Positions 1 through 9,542 are shown, counted from the stretch's first letter. The stretch: 64,000 bases of DNA from Actimicrobium antarcticum (GCF_039536745.1 NZ_BAAAZE010000008.1:62001-126000), one strand, 5' to 3'. The notes: generated by a model from the letters alone, not told the origin. Made by a program: numbers and translations.

Positions 1-1410
1 CTTTTGTTCGAAAGCAGCCCATTGCGTGTCGCCCACACAACCTAGTTCACGACCGATTTCGGTCAGGCGCATATCGGCGTTGTCTTCACGCAGGCTAAGC
101 CGGTATTCGGCCCGACTTGTAAACATCCGATAGGGTTCCTGCACGCCTTGGGTAATCAGGTCATCGACCAGTACACCAAGATAAGCCTGGTCACGCCCTG
201 GACACCAGGCCGCCCTGCCCTGAGTTTGCAACGCGGCGTTCAACCCGGCCAGCATGCCTTGTGCCGCGGCCTCTTCGTATCCGGTCGTACCATTGATTTG
301 TCCAGCAAAAAACAGCCCCTGAATTGCTTTGGTTTCGAGGGAGGATTTCAATCCGCGTGGATCAAAGTAGTCATATTCGATCGCATATCCCGGACGCAGA
401 ATATGCGCCTGCTCCAGACCGACCATCGAGCGAACCAGTGCGAGCTGTATATCAAAAGGCAAACTGGTTGAGATACCGTTCGGATAAATCTCGTGGGTAG
501 TCAATCCCTCCGGCTCCAGATAAATCTGATGCGACGATTTACCAGCGAAACGATGGATCTTGTCTTCGATCGATGGGCAATAGCGCGGTCCGACACCCTC
601 GATCACGCCGGTATACATCGGGCTGCGATCCAGACCGCTACGGATAATGTCATGCGTGCGTTCATTGGTGTGCGTGATCCAGCATGGCAGTTGGGCCGGA
701 TGCATGGCAGCCGAACCCATGACCGAAAATACCGGCACGGGGTCGATATCACCTGGCTGTATCTGCATCACGGAAAAATCAATACTACGGCCATCCAAGC
801 GCGGAGGCGTCCCGGTTTTCAGGCGTCCTTGCGGCATGCGCAACTCTTTCAGTCGGGCCGATAGGGAGACAGCTGGCGGGTCACCAGCACGCCCTGCTGC
901 ATAATTATTCAATCCAACATGAATCTTTCCATCAAGAAAAGTGCCGGCAGTGAGTACGACCGAGCGTGCGCGGAATTGAATTCCGATCTGGGTAACCGCA
1001 CCAACGACGCGATCACCTTCCACCATCAGGTCGTCCACTGCCTGCTGGAATAGCCAAAGATTGGGCTGATTTTCGAGGCGGGACCGGATCGCCTGCTTGT
1101 ACAAGATGCGGTCGGCCTGCGCGCGCGTGGCACGCACTGCTGGGCCCTTTGATGAATTCAGAATACGAAACTGGATGCCGGCTTCATCGGTGGCGATTGC
1201 CATTGCACCACCCATCGCATCGACTTCCCGCACCAGATGCCCCTTGCCTATGCCCCCGATCGAGGGATTGCAGGACATCTGTCCGAGGGTCTCGATATTG
1301 TGACTCAGGAGCAAAGTTTTTTGCCCCATTCGCGCTGCTGCGAGCGCAGCTTCCGTACCGGCGTGGCCTCCGCCGATCACGATGACGTCAAATTCTGATG
1401 GGTATTGCAT
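1..1410 (-). CDS. mnmG: tRNA uridine-5-carboxymethylaminomethyl modification enzyme MnmG (partial)
   Basis: FAD-dependent subunit of the MnmE-MnmG complex, which modifies the wobble uridine (U34) of several tRNAs. The start at 1410 gives an N-terminal FAD-binding motif with glycines at residues 13, 14, 15 and 18 (VIGGGHAGTE). Further in, the family segments AGTFLDGKIHVGL and LKTGTPPRLDGR are readable. About 470 of the usual 630-650 residues are visible; the C-terminus, which contacts MnmE and tRNA, lies beyond the left edge. Its partner mnmE is also in this window near 30 kb. In many bacteria mnmG sits beside the replication origin and precedes rsmG-parA-parB, which would fall just outside. 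The ribosome binding site is weak, but the start matches the family. Confidence 0.96.
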   Translation of the reverse strand, partial: MQYPSEFDVIVIGGGHAGTEAALAAARMGQKTLLLSHNIETLGQMSCNPSIGGIGKGHLVREVDAMGGAMAIATDEAGIQFRILNSSKGPAVRATRAQADRILYKQAIRSRLENQPNLWLFQQAVDDLMVEGDRVVGAVTQIGIQFRARSVVLTAGTFLDGKIHVGLNNYAAGRAGDPPAVSLSARLKELRMPQGRLKTGTPPRLDGRSIDFSVMQIQPGDIDPVPVFSVMGSAAMHPAQLPCWITHTNERTHDIIRSGLDRSPMYTGVIEGVGPRYCPSIEDKIHRFAGKSSHQIYLEPEGLTTHEIYPNGISTSLPFDIQLALVRSMVGLEQAHILRPGYAIEYDYFDPRGLKSSLETKAIQGLFFAGQINGTTGYEEAAAQGMLAGLNAALQTQGRAAWCPGRDQAYLGVLVDDLITQGVQEPYRMFTSRAEYRLSLREDNADMRLTEIGRELGCVGDTQWAAFEQK

Positions 1411-1520
1411 GATTCTGCTCGATGTACGGTGGACTGAAGCGAGATTATAGGGGCATTGCGTGCTGCACCACCGACTCATTCATTGACGGTAGCGTGATCG
1501 TCGGTTGGTGATGACACGCT

Positions 1521-1536
1521 TGTTTCACGTGAAACC
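1521..1536. promoter_or_regulatory. parS-like ParB-binding site, 15/16 match
   Basis: The sequence TGTTTCACGTGAAACC differs only at its last base from the 16-bp parS palindrome TGTTTCACGTGAAACA, the ParB-binding site in chromosomal ParABS systems. It lies between the mnmG start and the end of the next gene. A perfect copy occurs about 700 bp away. Confidence 0.85.
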
Positions 1537-1539
1537 ATA

Positions 1540-2211
1540 TTAACGCATCAATCTGAGAACGACGGAAGCCGCAAGAAGCAAGCACCCGGCGGCCATCATC
1601 AGCGGTCCCCACGGCATATATAAACGCTTCTTCACCGGTATTTTAGGTCCGATTAGACCAACCTCCCTTGTCTCAGCGCCCGCATCCATCCTGAATACGT
1701 TGGTAGTTTGCGGTTGCTTCTTAAGCGGGATATGGAAGTCCACACTCACCAGTGATGGAGCAACCCCGACAGCAGCACTGAGAAGGTTCACAGTTAACGC
1801 GGGTCCTGCCGCTGCGTTGCCACTGATAGCGTTCACGCCACGATCCATACCACGCTCGCCGTATAGCTCCATGCCGAAATCGCTATCAGCGTCAAAAGAC
1901 ACGATGGTCACTGGATCGAGCGGATCTTGCTGAAGGAAGCGAGCCGCAGCAACTGGATCGACAATGTCCGGCTGTAGAACATCGGGCGCAAGCATCACTT
2001 CCACGATCAGGTCTTTGCTTTTAAGTTGATTGAATGCCCGCTCAAAACGCTCAGGGGATAAACCCTTCAGTTTTTCTTGAGTCTCAGCTAACGGTGTGAG
2101 TCCATCCACCAGAATCAGCACCATTCGCTCGGTTTGCGTCAGGCCATAGGTTTTTTGATGGATTTCGCTACGTCCAGTGTCTGAGCGTTGAAACACGGCA
2201 GATGCAAGCAC
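1540..2211 (-). CDS. hypothetical protein with a C-terminal membrane segment
   Basis: Not recognised. The 223-residue product has a soluble N-terminal region of about 195 residues that starts like a small helical regulatory domain (segment TYGLTQTERMVLILVDG, residues 22-38). A basic stretch (PVKKRL) follows, then one hydrophobic segment at about residues 198-220 ending in arginine. This suggests a tail-anchored inner-membrane protein with a cytoplasmic N-terminus. There is no signal peptide. The gene is bracketed by two parS-type sites, one just past its stop and one 24 bp before its start. A role in origin anchoring is only speculation. The codon pattern and the absence of a competing frame support a real gene. 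Confidence 0.75.
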   Translation of the reverse strand: MLASAVFQRSDTGRSEIHQKTYGLTQTERMVLILVDGLTPLAETQEKLKGLSPERFERAFNQLKSKDLIVEVMLAPDVLQPDIVDPVAAARFLQQDPLDPVTIVSFDADSDFGMELYGERGMDRGVNAISGNAAAGPALTVNLLSAAVGVAPSLVSVDFHIPLKKQPQTTNVFRMDAGAETREVGLIGPKIPVKKRLYMPWGPLMMAAGCLLLAASVVLRLMR

Positions 2212-2234
2212 TTATAACCCCCGGTCAAAGTAGT

Positions 2235-2250
2235 TGTTTCACGTGAAACA
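2235..2250. promoter_or_regulatory. parS ParB-binding site, perfect 16-bp palindrome
   Basis: TGTTTCACGTGAAACA matches the classical chromosomal parS sequence at all 16 positions. It lies between the divergent-looking end of the TauE/SafE gene and the start of the hypothetical gene, so it overlaps the promoter region of the latter. parS sites cluster near oriC in most bacteria with ParABS, which agrees with mnmG next door and the origin-like module at 14 kb. Confidence 0.93.
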
Positions 2251-2286
2251 CGTGAAGCTCTATTGACAGAGTGTAATTCGCGCTGA

Positions 2287-3048
2287 CTACCGAATAAAGG
2301 CGTCGTAACTTGTTTTGCTTATTAACAACAGCACAACGACCAAAAACAACTTCCTGACAAATCCGCTGCCGTGCTTGATCGCAAGACGACTCCCAACCAA
2401 CGATCCGAGAACATTGCAGGCACCCATCATCAATCCAATTTGCCACAGCACATGACCACTGTTCCAGAACCAGAACAATGCAGACACGTTGCAGGCCACG
2501 TTGACTACCTTGGATACTGCAGAAGCACCAAGAAAATCGAACCCAAAAATACGTACAAACAGAAAAACCAGAAAGCTACCCGTACCCGGCCCGAAAAACC
2601 CGTCGTAAAAACCGACACCACCACCGATAGCAATCGCAAGCCAGCGCTCTTTGACACCGGAATGGTAAGGCGCATGCACACTCCCGAAATCCTTTTTCTT
2701 GAGCGTGTAAGCCCCAACGCCAATCAGAATAAATGGCAGTAACTTGCGGATAAAATCAGCCGGCACATGGGTTACCGTAAATGCCCCGGCAAAGGCAAAC
2801 ACGAACGCCGCGGCAGCCGCTGGCAATGCAGCGCTCCATTCAACGTTAACCCGTCTAGAAAAGCTGACCGCTGCCACACTGGTCCCCAGAAACCCGGATA
2901 ACTTGTTCGTGCCTAGTAATGTCGCTGGAGCCATGTTCGGGAACACCGAAAATAGTGCGGGCAATTGAATCAGGCCTCCACCACCGACCACGGCATCGAC
3001 CAATCCAGCTAAAAAAGCCGCCACGTACAACAGCGCGAATTGCTCCAT
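2287..3048 (-). CDS. TauE/SafE (TSUP) family membrane transporter
   Basis: An inner-membrane protein of 253 residues, the normal length for the family (about 250-260, 7-8 membrane segments). Family landmarks are the glycine-rich N-terminal repeat LVDAVVGGGGLIQLP (residues 16-30) followed by the LGTNKLSGFLGT block, and the related second-half repeat GFYDGFFGPGTGSF. TSUP proteins move sulfite, sulfoacetate or other small anions, and YfcA-like members have no firm substrate. No sulfur gene adjoins it, so no substrate can be assigned. It points the same way as the neighbouring minus-strand genes. Confidence 0.88.
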   Translation of the reverse strand: MEQFALLYVAAFLAGLVDAVVGGGGLIQLPALFSVFPNMAPATLLGTNKLSGFLGTSVAAVSFSRRVNVEWSAALPAAAAAFVFAFAGAFTVTHVPADFIRKLLPFILIGVGAYTLKKKDFGSVHAPYHSGVKERWLAIAIGGGVGFYDGFFGPGTGSFLVFLFVRIFGFDFLGASAVSKVVNVACNVSALFWFWNSGHVLWQIGLMMGACNVLGSLVGSRLAIKHGSGFVRKLFLVVVLLLISKTSYDAFIR

Positions 3049-3261
3049 GCTAGCGCCACACAGCGCAAAGCAAGCGCCGATCGGTAGTGTAGTGAGGCAA
3101 TAATATCCTGCGTACTTTCTTCATCTGATTCCACGTTAAGAGCCACCACTAGACATCGGGATAGCCATCCATCCCGAATCTGTTCATTGCCGCCGAATAT
3201 TTTACCGCGCCACTGCCCGTGCATCGGGTTGCTACAATAGGAAAAAATTCCAGGAGACCAC

Positions 3262-4419
3262 ATGAACCCGTTCACATTCAACACCGTACCCCACCTCGTT
3301 TGTCAGCAAGGGGCGACCCGGCAGCTAGGACAGCTGGTTGCCGACAATTTCCATCACATCAGCAGGATTCTGATTGTTACCGACCCAGGCTTTCTCGCCA
3401 CCGGTCTGGTCGATGGCCCCATCGCTACACTGGAAAAAGCCGGGTTCGCGGTCAGCGTGTATGCCGATGTCATGGCCGATCCACCGGAGGCAATTATCTT
3501 GCAGGCTGCCGCCCGTGCGCGTGCATCCGACATCGACCTGGTCATCGGGCTCGGTGGCGGCAGCTCGATGGACGTCGCCAAACTGATCGCCGTTCTCGCT
3601 GCGAGCGAGCAGCCACTGGCGACCATGTACGGTATAGGGAACGTCAAAGGCCCCCGGTTAAAACTTATTCAAATACCAACAACGGCCGGTACCGGCTCGG
3701 AAGTCACGCCCATCTCGATTGTCACCACGGGCGAGACCACGAAAATGGGCGTGGTCTCGCCCATGCTGTACGCCGACATGGCGATTCTGGATGCGGAGCT
3801 GACAGTGGGACTGCCGCCCGCCATTACCGCCGCCACAGGCATCGATGCGATGGTGCATGCGATCGAAGCCTACACATCGCGTCACAAAAAAAATCCGCTC
3901 TCGGACTCCCTGGCCCGCCAGGCCTTGCACCTGATCAGCAACAACCTGCGGCGTGCTTGCACACACGGCACCGATCTGGAAGCGCGTCAGGCCATGCTGC
4001 TGGGCGCGATGCTGGCAGGCCAGGCCTTTGCCAATGCACCCGTCGCCGCAGTCCACGCACTGGCCTACCCGATCGGCGGCATCTTCCATGTCCCACATGG
4101 TTTGTCGAACTCGCTGGTACTGCCGCATGTGCTGCGATTTAATGCACCGTCGGCCAGCGCGCTGTATGCAGAACTTGCGGATGTGCTGGTGCCGGGAACC
4201 AGCGGAACCACCGCCGAAAAATCGACGGCCATGATAGAGGCGATGGAACAACTGGCAGACGATGTCGGCATCGCCACCAGACTGCGGGATGTAGGGATTA
4301 CGGAAGCGGATTTGGACAGGTTGGCAGACGATGCCATGTTGCAGACGCGGTTGCTCGGAAACAATCCACGGGAGGTAACACGCAGCGACGTCCGCGCAAT
4401 CTACGCCGCTGCTTTATAG
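3262..4419 (+). CDS. iron-containing alcohol dehydrogenase
   Basis: A 385-residue NAD(P)-dependent group III alcohol dehydrogenase, normal length. The cofactor motif GGGSSMDVAK lies at residues 98-107. The metal-ligand region is present: GIDAMVHAIEAY supplies Asp and His, and PHGLSNSLVLPHVLRFN supplies the other two His. A TTAGTGSEVTP segment is also family-typical. A purine-rich ribosome binding site (AGGAG) lies 6-7 bp before the ATG. It is a single gene between two minus-strand units. The family is broad (lactaldehyde, butanol or maleylacetate substrates), and nothing here fixes the substrate. Confidence 0.93.
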   Translation: MNPFTFNTVPHLVCQQGATRQLGQLVADNFHHISRILIVTDPGFLATGLVDGPIATLEKAGFAVSVYADVMADPPEAIILQAAARARASDIDLVIGLGGGSSMDVAKLIAVLAASEQPLATMYGIGNVKGPRLKLIQIPTTAGTGSEVTPISIVTTGETTKMGVVSPMLYADMAILDAELTVGLPPAITAATGIDAMVHAIEAYTSRHKKNPLSDSLARQALHLISNNLRRACTHGTDLEARQAMLLGAMLAGQAFANAPVAAVHALAYPIGGIFHVPHGLSNSLVLPHVLRFNAPSASALYAELADVLVPGTSGTTAEKSTAMIEAMEQLADDVGIATRLRDVGITEADLDRLADDAMLQTRLLGNNPREVTRSDVRAIYAAAL

Positions 4420-4434
4420 ACAAAAACCGCGAAC

Positions 4435-5397
4435 TCAGGGGCGCTTGAAACGCGCCGCCAGTTCGCCCACAATGCCGCGCCGGAAGGCCAGTACGCAAAT
4501 GATGAAGATCAGGCCGATGACGATGGTTACCGATTGACCAATCGAGCGGAACCACTCGATATGCGTGAACGTGGCCAGTGCATTGCCAAAGTCCCCGAGC
4601 TTGTTTTCCAGCGCGATAATGATCACTGCCCCGACGATCGGACCAACCAGCGTGCCGAGTCCACCCACCAGCGTCATCAGTACTACCATGCCAGACATCG
4701 ACCAGTGCACGTCGGTCAGGGTTTCAAAGCCCAGCACCAGCGTCTTGGTAGCGCCAGCAAGGCCGGACAGCGCCGCTGAGAGCACGAATGCCAGCAACTT
4801 GTAGCGGTCAACGTCGTATCCCAAGGAAATCGCGCGTGGCTCGTTTTCCTTGATCGCTTTCAGCACCTGACCGAAATGCGAATGCACGACACGCATGATG
4901 AAAGCGTAGCCGCCAACCGCAATGGCCAGCACCAGGTAGTACAGCACCAGGTCACTGCTCAGGTCGATCATCCCGAACAGTTTTCCTCGCGGCACGCCTT
5001 GCAAGCCATCTTCGCCGCCAGTAAATTTCATTTGCAGGAAGACGAAGTACAGCATTTGCGCCAATGCCAGCGTGATCATCGTGAAATAGATACCCTGTCG
5101 CCGGATTGCCAGACTGCCCATTAGCAAGCCGATCAGGGCGCCGGCCAGAGTGCCTAGCAGAATGCCAATTTCCGAGGAGACGCCCATTGACGCCATCGCG
5201 TATCCAGCCACATAGCCGGCGCCACCAAAAAATGCTGCGTGTCCGAACGACAGCAATCCGGTGAATCCGATCAGCAGGTTGAATGCGCACGCAAACAGCG
5301 CAAAGCACAATACCTTCATCAGGAACACCGGGTACAACCAGAATGGAGCCGCCAGCAAGGCGGCCAGTGCAATGCCGTAACCGATTTTCTTGTTCAT
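4435..5397 (-). CDS. livM: branched-chain amino acid-type ABC transporter permease LivM
   Basis: One of two inner-membrane permeases of a Liv-type (HAAT family) importer. The 320-residue product has about nine hydrophobic segments. The LivM family block GFTGLLSFGHAAFFGGAGYV is near residue 45, and the ABC-contact EAA-type loop is KENEPRAISLGYDVDRYK. It is the last gene of the livG-livF-livK-livH-livM run, 85 bp after livH. The substrate is uncertain: such systems also take up amides, urea or aromatic acids. Confidence 0.92.
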   Translation of the reverse strand: MNKKIGYGIALAALLAAPFWLYPVFLMKVLCFALFACAFNLLIGFTGLLSFGHAAFFGGAGYVAGYAMASMGVSSEIGILLGTLAGALIGLLMGSLAIRRQGIYFTMITLALAQMLYFVFLQMKFTGGEDGLQGVPRGKLFGMIDLSSDLVLYYLVLAIAVGGYAFIMRVVHSHFGQVLKAIKENEPRAISLGYDVDRYKLLAFVLSAALSGLAGATKTLVLGFETLTDVHWSMSGMVVLMTLVGGLGTLVGPIVGAVIIIALENKLGDFGNALATFTHIEWFRSIGQSVTIVIGLIFIICVLAFRRGIVGELAARFKRP

Positions 5398-5482
5398 GCT
5401 CTCAAGCTCCGTTGCGGAGAGACCGCTGTCTCGTCCGGATGATACTGTTGCGATGACACGCTGGTGGTGATCGATGAAATGA

Positions 5483-6367
5483 TCACTTCTCTTTTCCGAA
5501 CAGTCCGGCCGGACGAATCATCAACACGATCGCCATCACGATGAACACCACCGTGGCGGACGCTTCCGGATAGAACACGCGGGTCAACCCTTCGATGATG
5601 CCCAATGCCAGACCGGTCAGGATCGAGCCCAGTATCGACCCCATGCCACCAATCACGACCACCGCAAACACGACAATGATCAGGTTCGATCCCATCAGCG
5701 GTGACACCTGGATTACTGGCGCGGCCAGCACGCCGGCGAAAGCTGCGAGCGCGACGCCGAAGCCGTAGGTCAGTGTCACCATCAGCGGAACATTGATACC
5801 AAACGCCTCGACCAGTTTCGGGTTCTCGGTACCTGCCCGCAAATAGGCGCCCAGCCGGGTTTTTTCGATCACGAACCAGGTCACGAAGCACACCGTCAGC
5901 GAGGCGACAACCACCCAGGCCCGATAATTCGGCAACATCATGAAACCCAGATCGGTCGCACCGGACAGCGCGTCCGGCACCGAATACGGCTGGCCAGACA
6001 CACCATAGATCGAACGAAACACGCCTTCGACCATCAACGTGATACCAAAGGTCAGCAATAATCCATACAGGTGATCGAGCTTGTACAACCAGCGCAGCAT
6101 GGTTTTCTCGATCACGATACCGAACAGCCCGACGACTAACGGGCCGACCAGCAACATTGTCCAGTAGCTCAAGCCAAAATAAGTGAGTCCTATCCAGGCC
6201 GAAAACGCGCCCATCATGTACAGCGCACCATGGGCGAAATTGATCACGTTTAACAAGCCGAAAATCACCGCCAGACCGAGCGACAACATCGCGTAAAACG
6301 AACCATTGACCAGGCCGAGCAGCAACTGGCTCATCATGGCCTGCAGGGGAATGCCGAAAATTTCCAT
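5483..6367 (-). CDS. livH: branched-chain amino acid-type ABC transporter permease LivH
   Basis: The second permease of the same importer. The frame is open up to 6415, but the ATG at 6367 gives the typical N-terminus (MEIFGIPLQAMMSQLLLGLV) and a 294-residue protein, the usual LivH length. The signature LLNVINFAHGALYMMGAF lies near residue 40, and the cytoplasmic loop RAGTENPKLVEAFGINVP contacts the ATPases. The protein is highly hydrophobic throughout. It lies between the binding-protein gene and livM. Confidence 0.92.
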   Translation of the reverse strand: MEIFGIPLQAMMSQLLLGLVNGSFYAMLSLGLAVIFGLLNVINFAHGALYMMGAFSAWIGLTYFGLSYWTMLLVGPLVVGLFGIVIEKTMLRWLYKLDHLYGLLLTFGITLMVEGVFRSIYGVSGQPYSVPDALSGATDLGFMMLPNYRAWVVVASLTVCFVTWFVIEKTRLGAYLRAGTENPKLVEAFGINVPLMVTLTYGFGVALAAFAGVLAAPVIQVSPLMGSNLIIVVFAVVVIGGMGSILGSILTGLALGIIEGLTRVFYPEASATVVFIVMAIVLMIRPAGLFGKEK

Positions 6368-6548
6368 GGCAAATTCAGGGAGAGTGCACCCGGCGAAACC
6401 CGGGTGGGATTGCAAAAGAATTGGTGCGCGCGGATTGGACTCCGGCTGCGCACCAGGGCAGCGTTGAGTTTCAGTCGGGCTTGATGCCCGGCCTGTTACC
6501 CAACTTGTCAGTCAAGTTGACGCTAAAGACTGCAGGCACGGGCCAATG

Positions 6549-7778
6549 TCACTTCCAGGTCGCGCACTTGGATTCGGCCTTGGTCGTGAACGCCTGTTCT
6601 CCGGGAATCGACTGGATGACCTTGTAGTAATCCCACGGGTACTTCGATTCTGCTGGCGTCTTCACCTGCATCAGGAACATGTCATGGATCATGCTGCCAT
6701 CGCCGCGGAAGGTACCGTTCTTGGCGTACATGTCATTGACCTTGGTCTTGTGCAATTGTGCAATGACCTTGTCGGAATCGTCGCTACCGGCAGCCTTGAC
6801 GGCATTGAGGTAGGTCAGCGTTGCCGAGTAGTCCGCAGCTTGCAAACTCGATGGCATCTTCTTCATTTTCTCGAAGTAACGGCGTGACCACTTGCGTGAC
6901 TCGTCGCTCTGATCCCAGTACCAGCTATCGGTCAAGTACATACCTTGCGTCAGTTTCAGCGTCAGCGAATGGACGTCATTGATGAACATCAGCAGGCCTG
7001 CGAGCTTCATGGTTTTGGTCACGCCAAATTCATTGGCGGCCTTGATGGCATTGACGGTGTCACCGCCGGCATTGGCCAGACCGAGAATTTGCGCTTTGGA
7101 CGCTTGTGCCTGCAACAGGAACGACGAGAAATCGGAAGCCGACAACGGATGGCGTACTGCACCGGCCACGGTACCGCCGTTGGCTTTCACTACACTGGTC
7201 GTATCGCTTTCCAGCGAGGCGCCGAATGCATAGTCAGCGGTCAGGAAGAACCAGCTTTTGCCACCCTGCTTGACCACGGCGCCGCCGGTGCCCTTGGCCA
7301 GTGCGACGGTGTCGTACGCATAGTGCATGGTGTACGGTGTGCATTCTTCATTGGTCAGGCGGGCAGTGCCGGCACCGATCGAAATGAAGGGCTTTTTCTT
7401 TTCCAGAGCGACTTTCGACATCGCCAGGTTGGTACCGGAATTGGTCCCACCGACCAGCATGTCCACACCTTGCTGATCGAACCATTCGCGCGCCTTGCTG
7501 GCTGCGATGTCAGCCTTGTTCTGGTGGTCGGCCGTAATCAGTTCAATTTTCTTGCCGTTGACGGTGCCGCCAAAATCGGCAATCGCCATCTTGATGGCTT
7601 CGACGCCACCCTGGCCGTCGATGTCCGAATACAAGCCGGAGATGTCGGTGATAAACCCGATCTTCACGACATCGCCAGAAATCTGCGCAGAAGCAGCGCC
7701 GGCAAACGTCAGCGCAACTGCAGCGGCAACTGCCAGGGTCATGGTCTTGGGCATGATTGTTTTGGTACTTGTAGTCAT
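6549..7778 (-). CDS. livK: periplasmic substrate-binding protein of Liv-type ABC transporter
   Basis: A periplasmic binding protein of 409 residues with a Sec signal peptide (basic MTTSTKTIMPKTM, hydrophobic core, cleavage likely after ASA near residue 31). The mature part begins with the type I periplasmic-binding fold strand VVKIGFITDISGLYSD. A strong AAGGAG ribosome binding site precedes the ATG. Its position between livF and livH makes it the binding component of this transporter. Related proteins bind leucine-like amino acids, amides or aromatic acids; the binding pocket cannot be read reliably here. The gene symbol is by family, not by proven specificity. Confidence 0.92.
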   Translation of the reverse strand: MTTSTKTIMPKTMTLAVAAAVALTFAGAASAQISGDVVKIGFITDISGLYSDIDGQGGVEAIKMAIADFGGTVNGKKIELITADHQNKADIAASKAREWFDQQGVDMLVGGTNSGTNLAMSKVALEKKKPFISIGAGTARLTNEECTPYTMHYAYDTVALAKGTGGAVVKQGGKSWFFLTADYAFGASLESDTTSVVKANGGTVAGAVRHPLSASDFSSFLLQAQASKAQILGLANAGGDTVNAIKAANEFGVTKTMKLAGLLMFINDVHSLTLKLTQGMYLTDSWYWDQSDESRKWSRRYFEKMKKMPSSLQAADYSATLTYLNAVKAAGSDDSDKVIAQLHKTKVNDMYAKNGTFRGDGSMIHDMFLMQVKTPAESKYPWDYYKVIQSIPGEQAFTTKAESKCATWK

Positions 7779-7830
7779 TGTCTCTTCTCCTTGAAGTTAT
7801 ACGGATGGTCTGAGTGCCGGACGTGTGTCG

Positions 7831-8541
7831 TCAAACGCCCAGCAATTCATTGAGTACGGGCATCTTGGCCTCTAACTCGGATGCAGCAAAAGTCTCGACG
7901 ATCTGACCGTGCTCCACCACATAAAACCGGTCCGCCAGGGGTGCGGCGAAACGGAAATTCTGCTCCACCATGACGATGGTGTATCCATTGGCTTTCAGCG
8001 TCAGGATCATGCGCGCGAGTGCCTGCACGATGACCGGTGCCAGGCCCTCGGAAATTTCATCGAGCAACAGCAAACGCGCCCCGGTGCGCAATATCCGCGC
8101 CACTGCCAGCATCTGCTGCTCACCACCGGACAGACGGGTTCCCTGGCTAAATCGACGCTCTTTCAGGTTCGGGAACATGTCGTAGATTTCCTCAACCGAC
8201 ATGCCCTTGTCAGTCTGTGAAACCACCGGCGGCAACATCAGGTTTTCTTCGGCGGTCAGCGATGAAAATATTCCGCGTTCTTCCGGGCAGTAACCGACAC
8301 CCAAATGGGCAATCTTGTGTGTTGCCAACCCGATCGCTTCGACGCCATTGATCTTGATGGATCCCTTGCGGGTACCGGTCAAGCCCATGATCGCCCGCAG
8401 CGTCGTGCTGCGACCGGCGCCATTGCGGCCCAGCAGCGTCACGACCTCGCCCCGGTTTACCGACAGGTTCACGTCGTGCAGGATGTGGGACTCGCCATAC
8501 CAGGCATGCAAGCCTGAGATTTCTAGCGCTTTGGCGGCCAT
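7831..8541 (-). CDS. livF: ABC transporter ATP-binding protein LivF
   Basis: One of the two cytoplasmic ATPases of the importer, 236 residues. The Walker A region reads GRNGAGRST at residues 38-46, so the usual P-loop lysine is arginine. The ABC signature is LSGGEQQ, and the Walker B LLLLDEISEGLAP is intact, with the H-loop not obviously lost. Its ATG overlaps the livG stop by one base (TGATG), indicating translational coupling. The 236-residue length is standard. Confidence 0.94.
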   Translation of the reverse strand: MAAKALEISGLHAWYGESHILHDVNLSVNRGEVVTLLGRNGAGRSTTLRAIMGLTGTRKGSIKINGVEAIGLATHKIAHLGVGYCPEERGIFSSLTAEENLMLPPVVSQTDKGMSVEEIYDMFPNLKERRFSQGTRLSGGEQQMLAVARILRTGARLLLLDEISEGLAPVIVQALARMILTLKANGYTIVMVEQNFRFAAPLADRFYVVEHGQIVETFAASELEAKMPVLNELLGV

Positions 8542-9311
8542 CAGTGGGCTCCTTCCAGCGCACCCGAAGTGGTGCCCATGTAGGCCTCCATCACCAGCGG
8601 ATTATTCGAGACTTCCTCGTAGCGACCTTCGGCCAGCATCGCGCCGCGCTGCAATACCGAAATACGATCACAGATGCCGGACACCACATTCATGTTGTGT
8701 TCGACCATCAGGATGGTGCGACCAACCGAGACCTTCTTGATTAGCGCCGTCACGCGATCGACGTCTTCGTGGCCCATGCCCTGGGTCGGCTCATCGAGCA
8801 GCATCAATTCCGGCTCCATTGCCAGCGTGGTCGCAATCTCCAGTGCGCGCTTGCGTCCGTAGGGCAAATCGACGGTGATGGTGTCGGCGAATTCTGCCAG
8901 GTCGACCTCGCCCAGTAACGCCATCGCACGGTCATTCAACGCCGACAGGCTGCGTTCGCTTTTCCAGAAATGAAAGGAGGTGCCCAGTGTGCGCTGCAAA
9001 CCGATCCGTACATTTTCGAGCACGCTCAGATGCGGGAACACCGCAGAAATCTGAAATGAACGGATCACGCCTTGACGGGCAATCTGCGCCGGTCTGGCGG
9101 CGGTGATGTCCTTGCCATTGAACAGAATCTGGCCAGATGTCGGCACCAGAAATTTGGTCAGCAAATTGAAGCAGGTGGTCTTGCCGGCACCATTCGGCCC
9201 GATCAGTGCGTGGATGTGTCCACGCTGCACCTTCAGGTTCACTGCACTGACTGCGGTGAACCCCTTGAACTCTTTGGTCAAGTTTTTTGTTTCTAGGATG
9301 ACTTCGGTCAT
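8541..9311 (-). CDS. livG: ABC transporter ATP-binding protein LivG
   Basis: The other ATPase of the importer and first gene of the operon, 256 residues. The canonical Walker A GPNGAGKTT is at about residues 38-46, the Walker B LMLLDEPTQGM is present, and the C-terminal extension ends VMEAYMGT, as in LivG. A degenerate signature (LPYGRKRALEIA) is normal for LivG. A good ribosome binding site (AGGAGACACG) precedes the ATG. The promoter should lie in the 230-bp gap upstream (9312-9542), where no unambiguous -10/-35 pair was found. Confidence 0.94.
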   Translation of the reverse strand: MTEVILETKNLTKEFKGFTAVSAVNLKVQRGHIHALIGPNGAGKTTCFNLLTKFLVPTSGQILFNGKDITAARPAQIARQGVIRSFQISAVFPHLSVLENVRIGLQRTLGTSFHFWKSERSLSALNDRAMALLGEVDLAEFADTITVDLPYGRKRALEIATTLAMEPELMLLDEPTQGMGHEDVDRVTALIKKVSVGRTILMVEHNMNVVSGICDRISVLQRGAMLAEGRYEEVSNNPLVMEAYMGTTSGALEGAH

Positions 9312-9542
9312 CGTGTCTCCTGATTGCTTAATTTTTGGGCAGTCTCATTTTTTATAGATAGTACAAGCCGCTATATCATCCATCAATACCGTATAACTAC
9401 GACGCCGGATGACGTTGCTGCGGCTCTATTGTGTGCAATCTGATCGCACGAAACGACATTGCACCGCCCAAGGTACGCGCGCTGGCTGCTGATCATAACG
9501 TGTCACGAAACGAATCAGCAATTACCGCGCTACGACTAAGTG

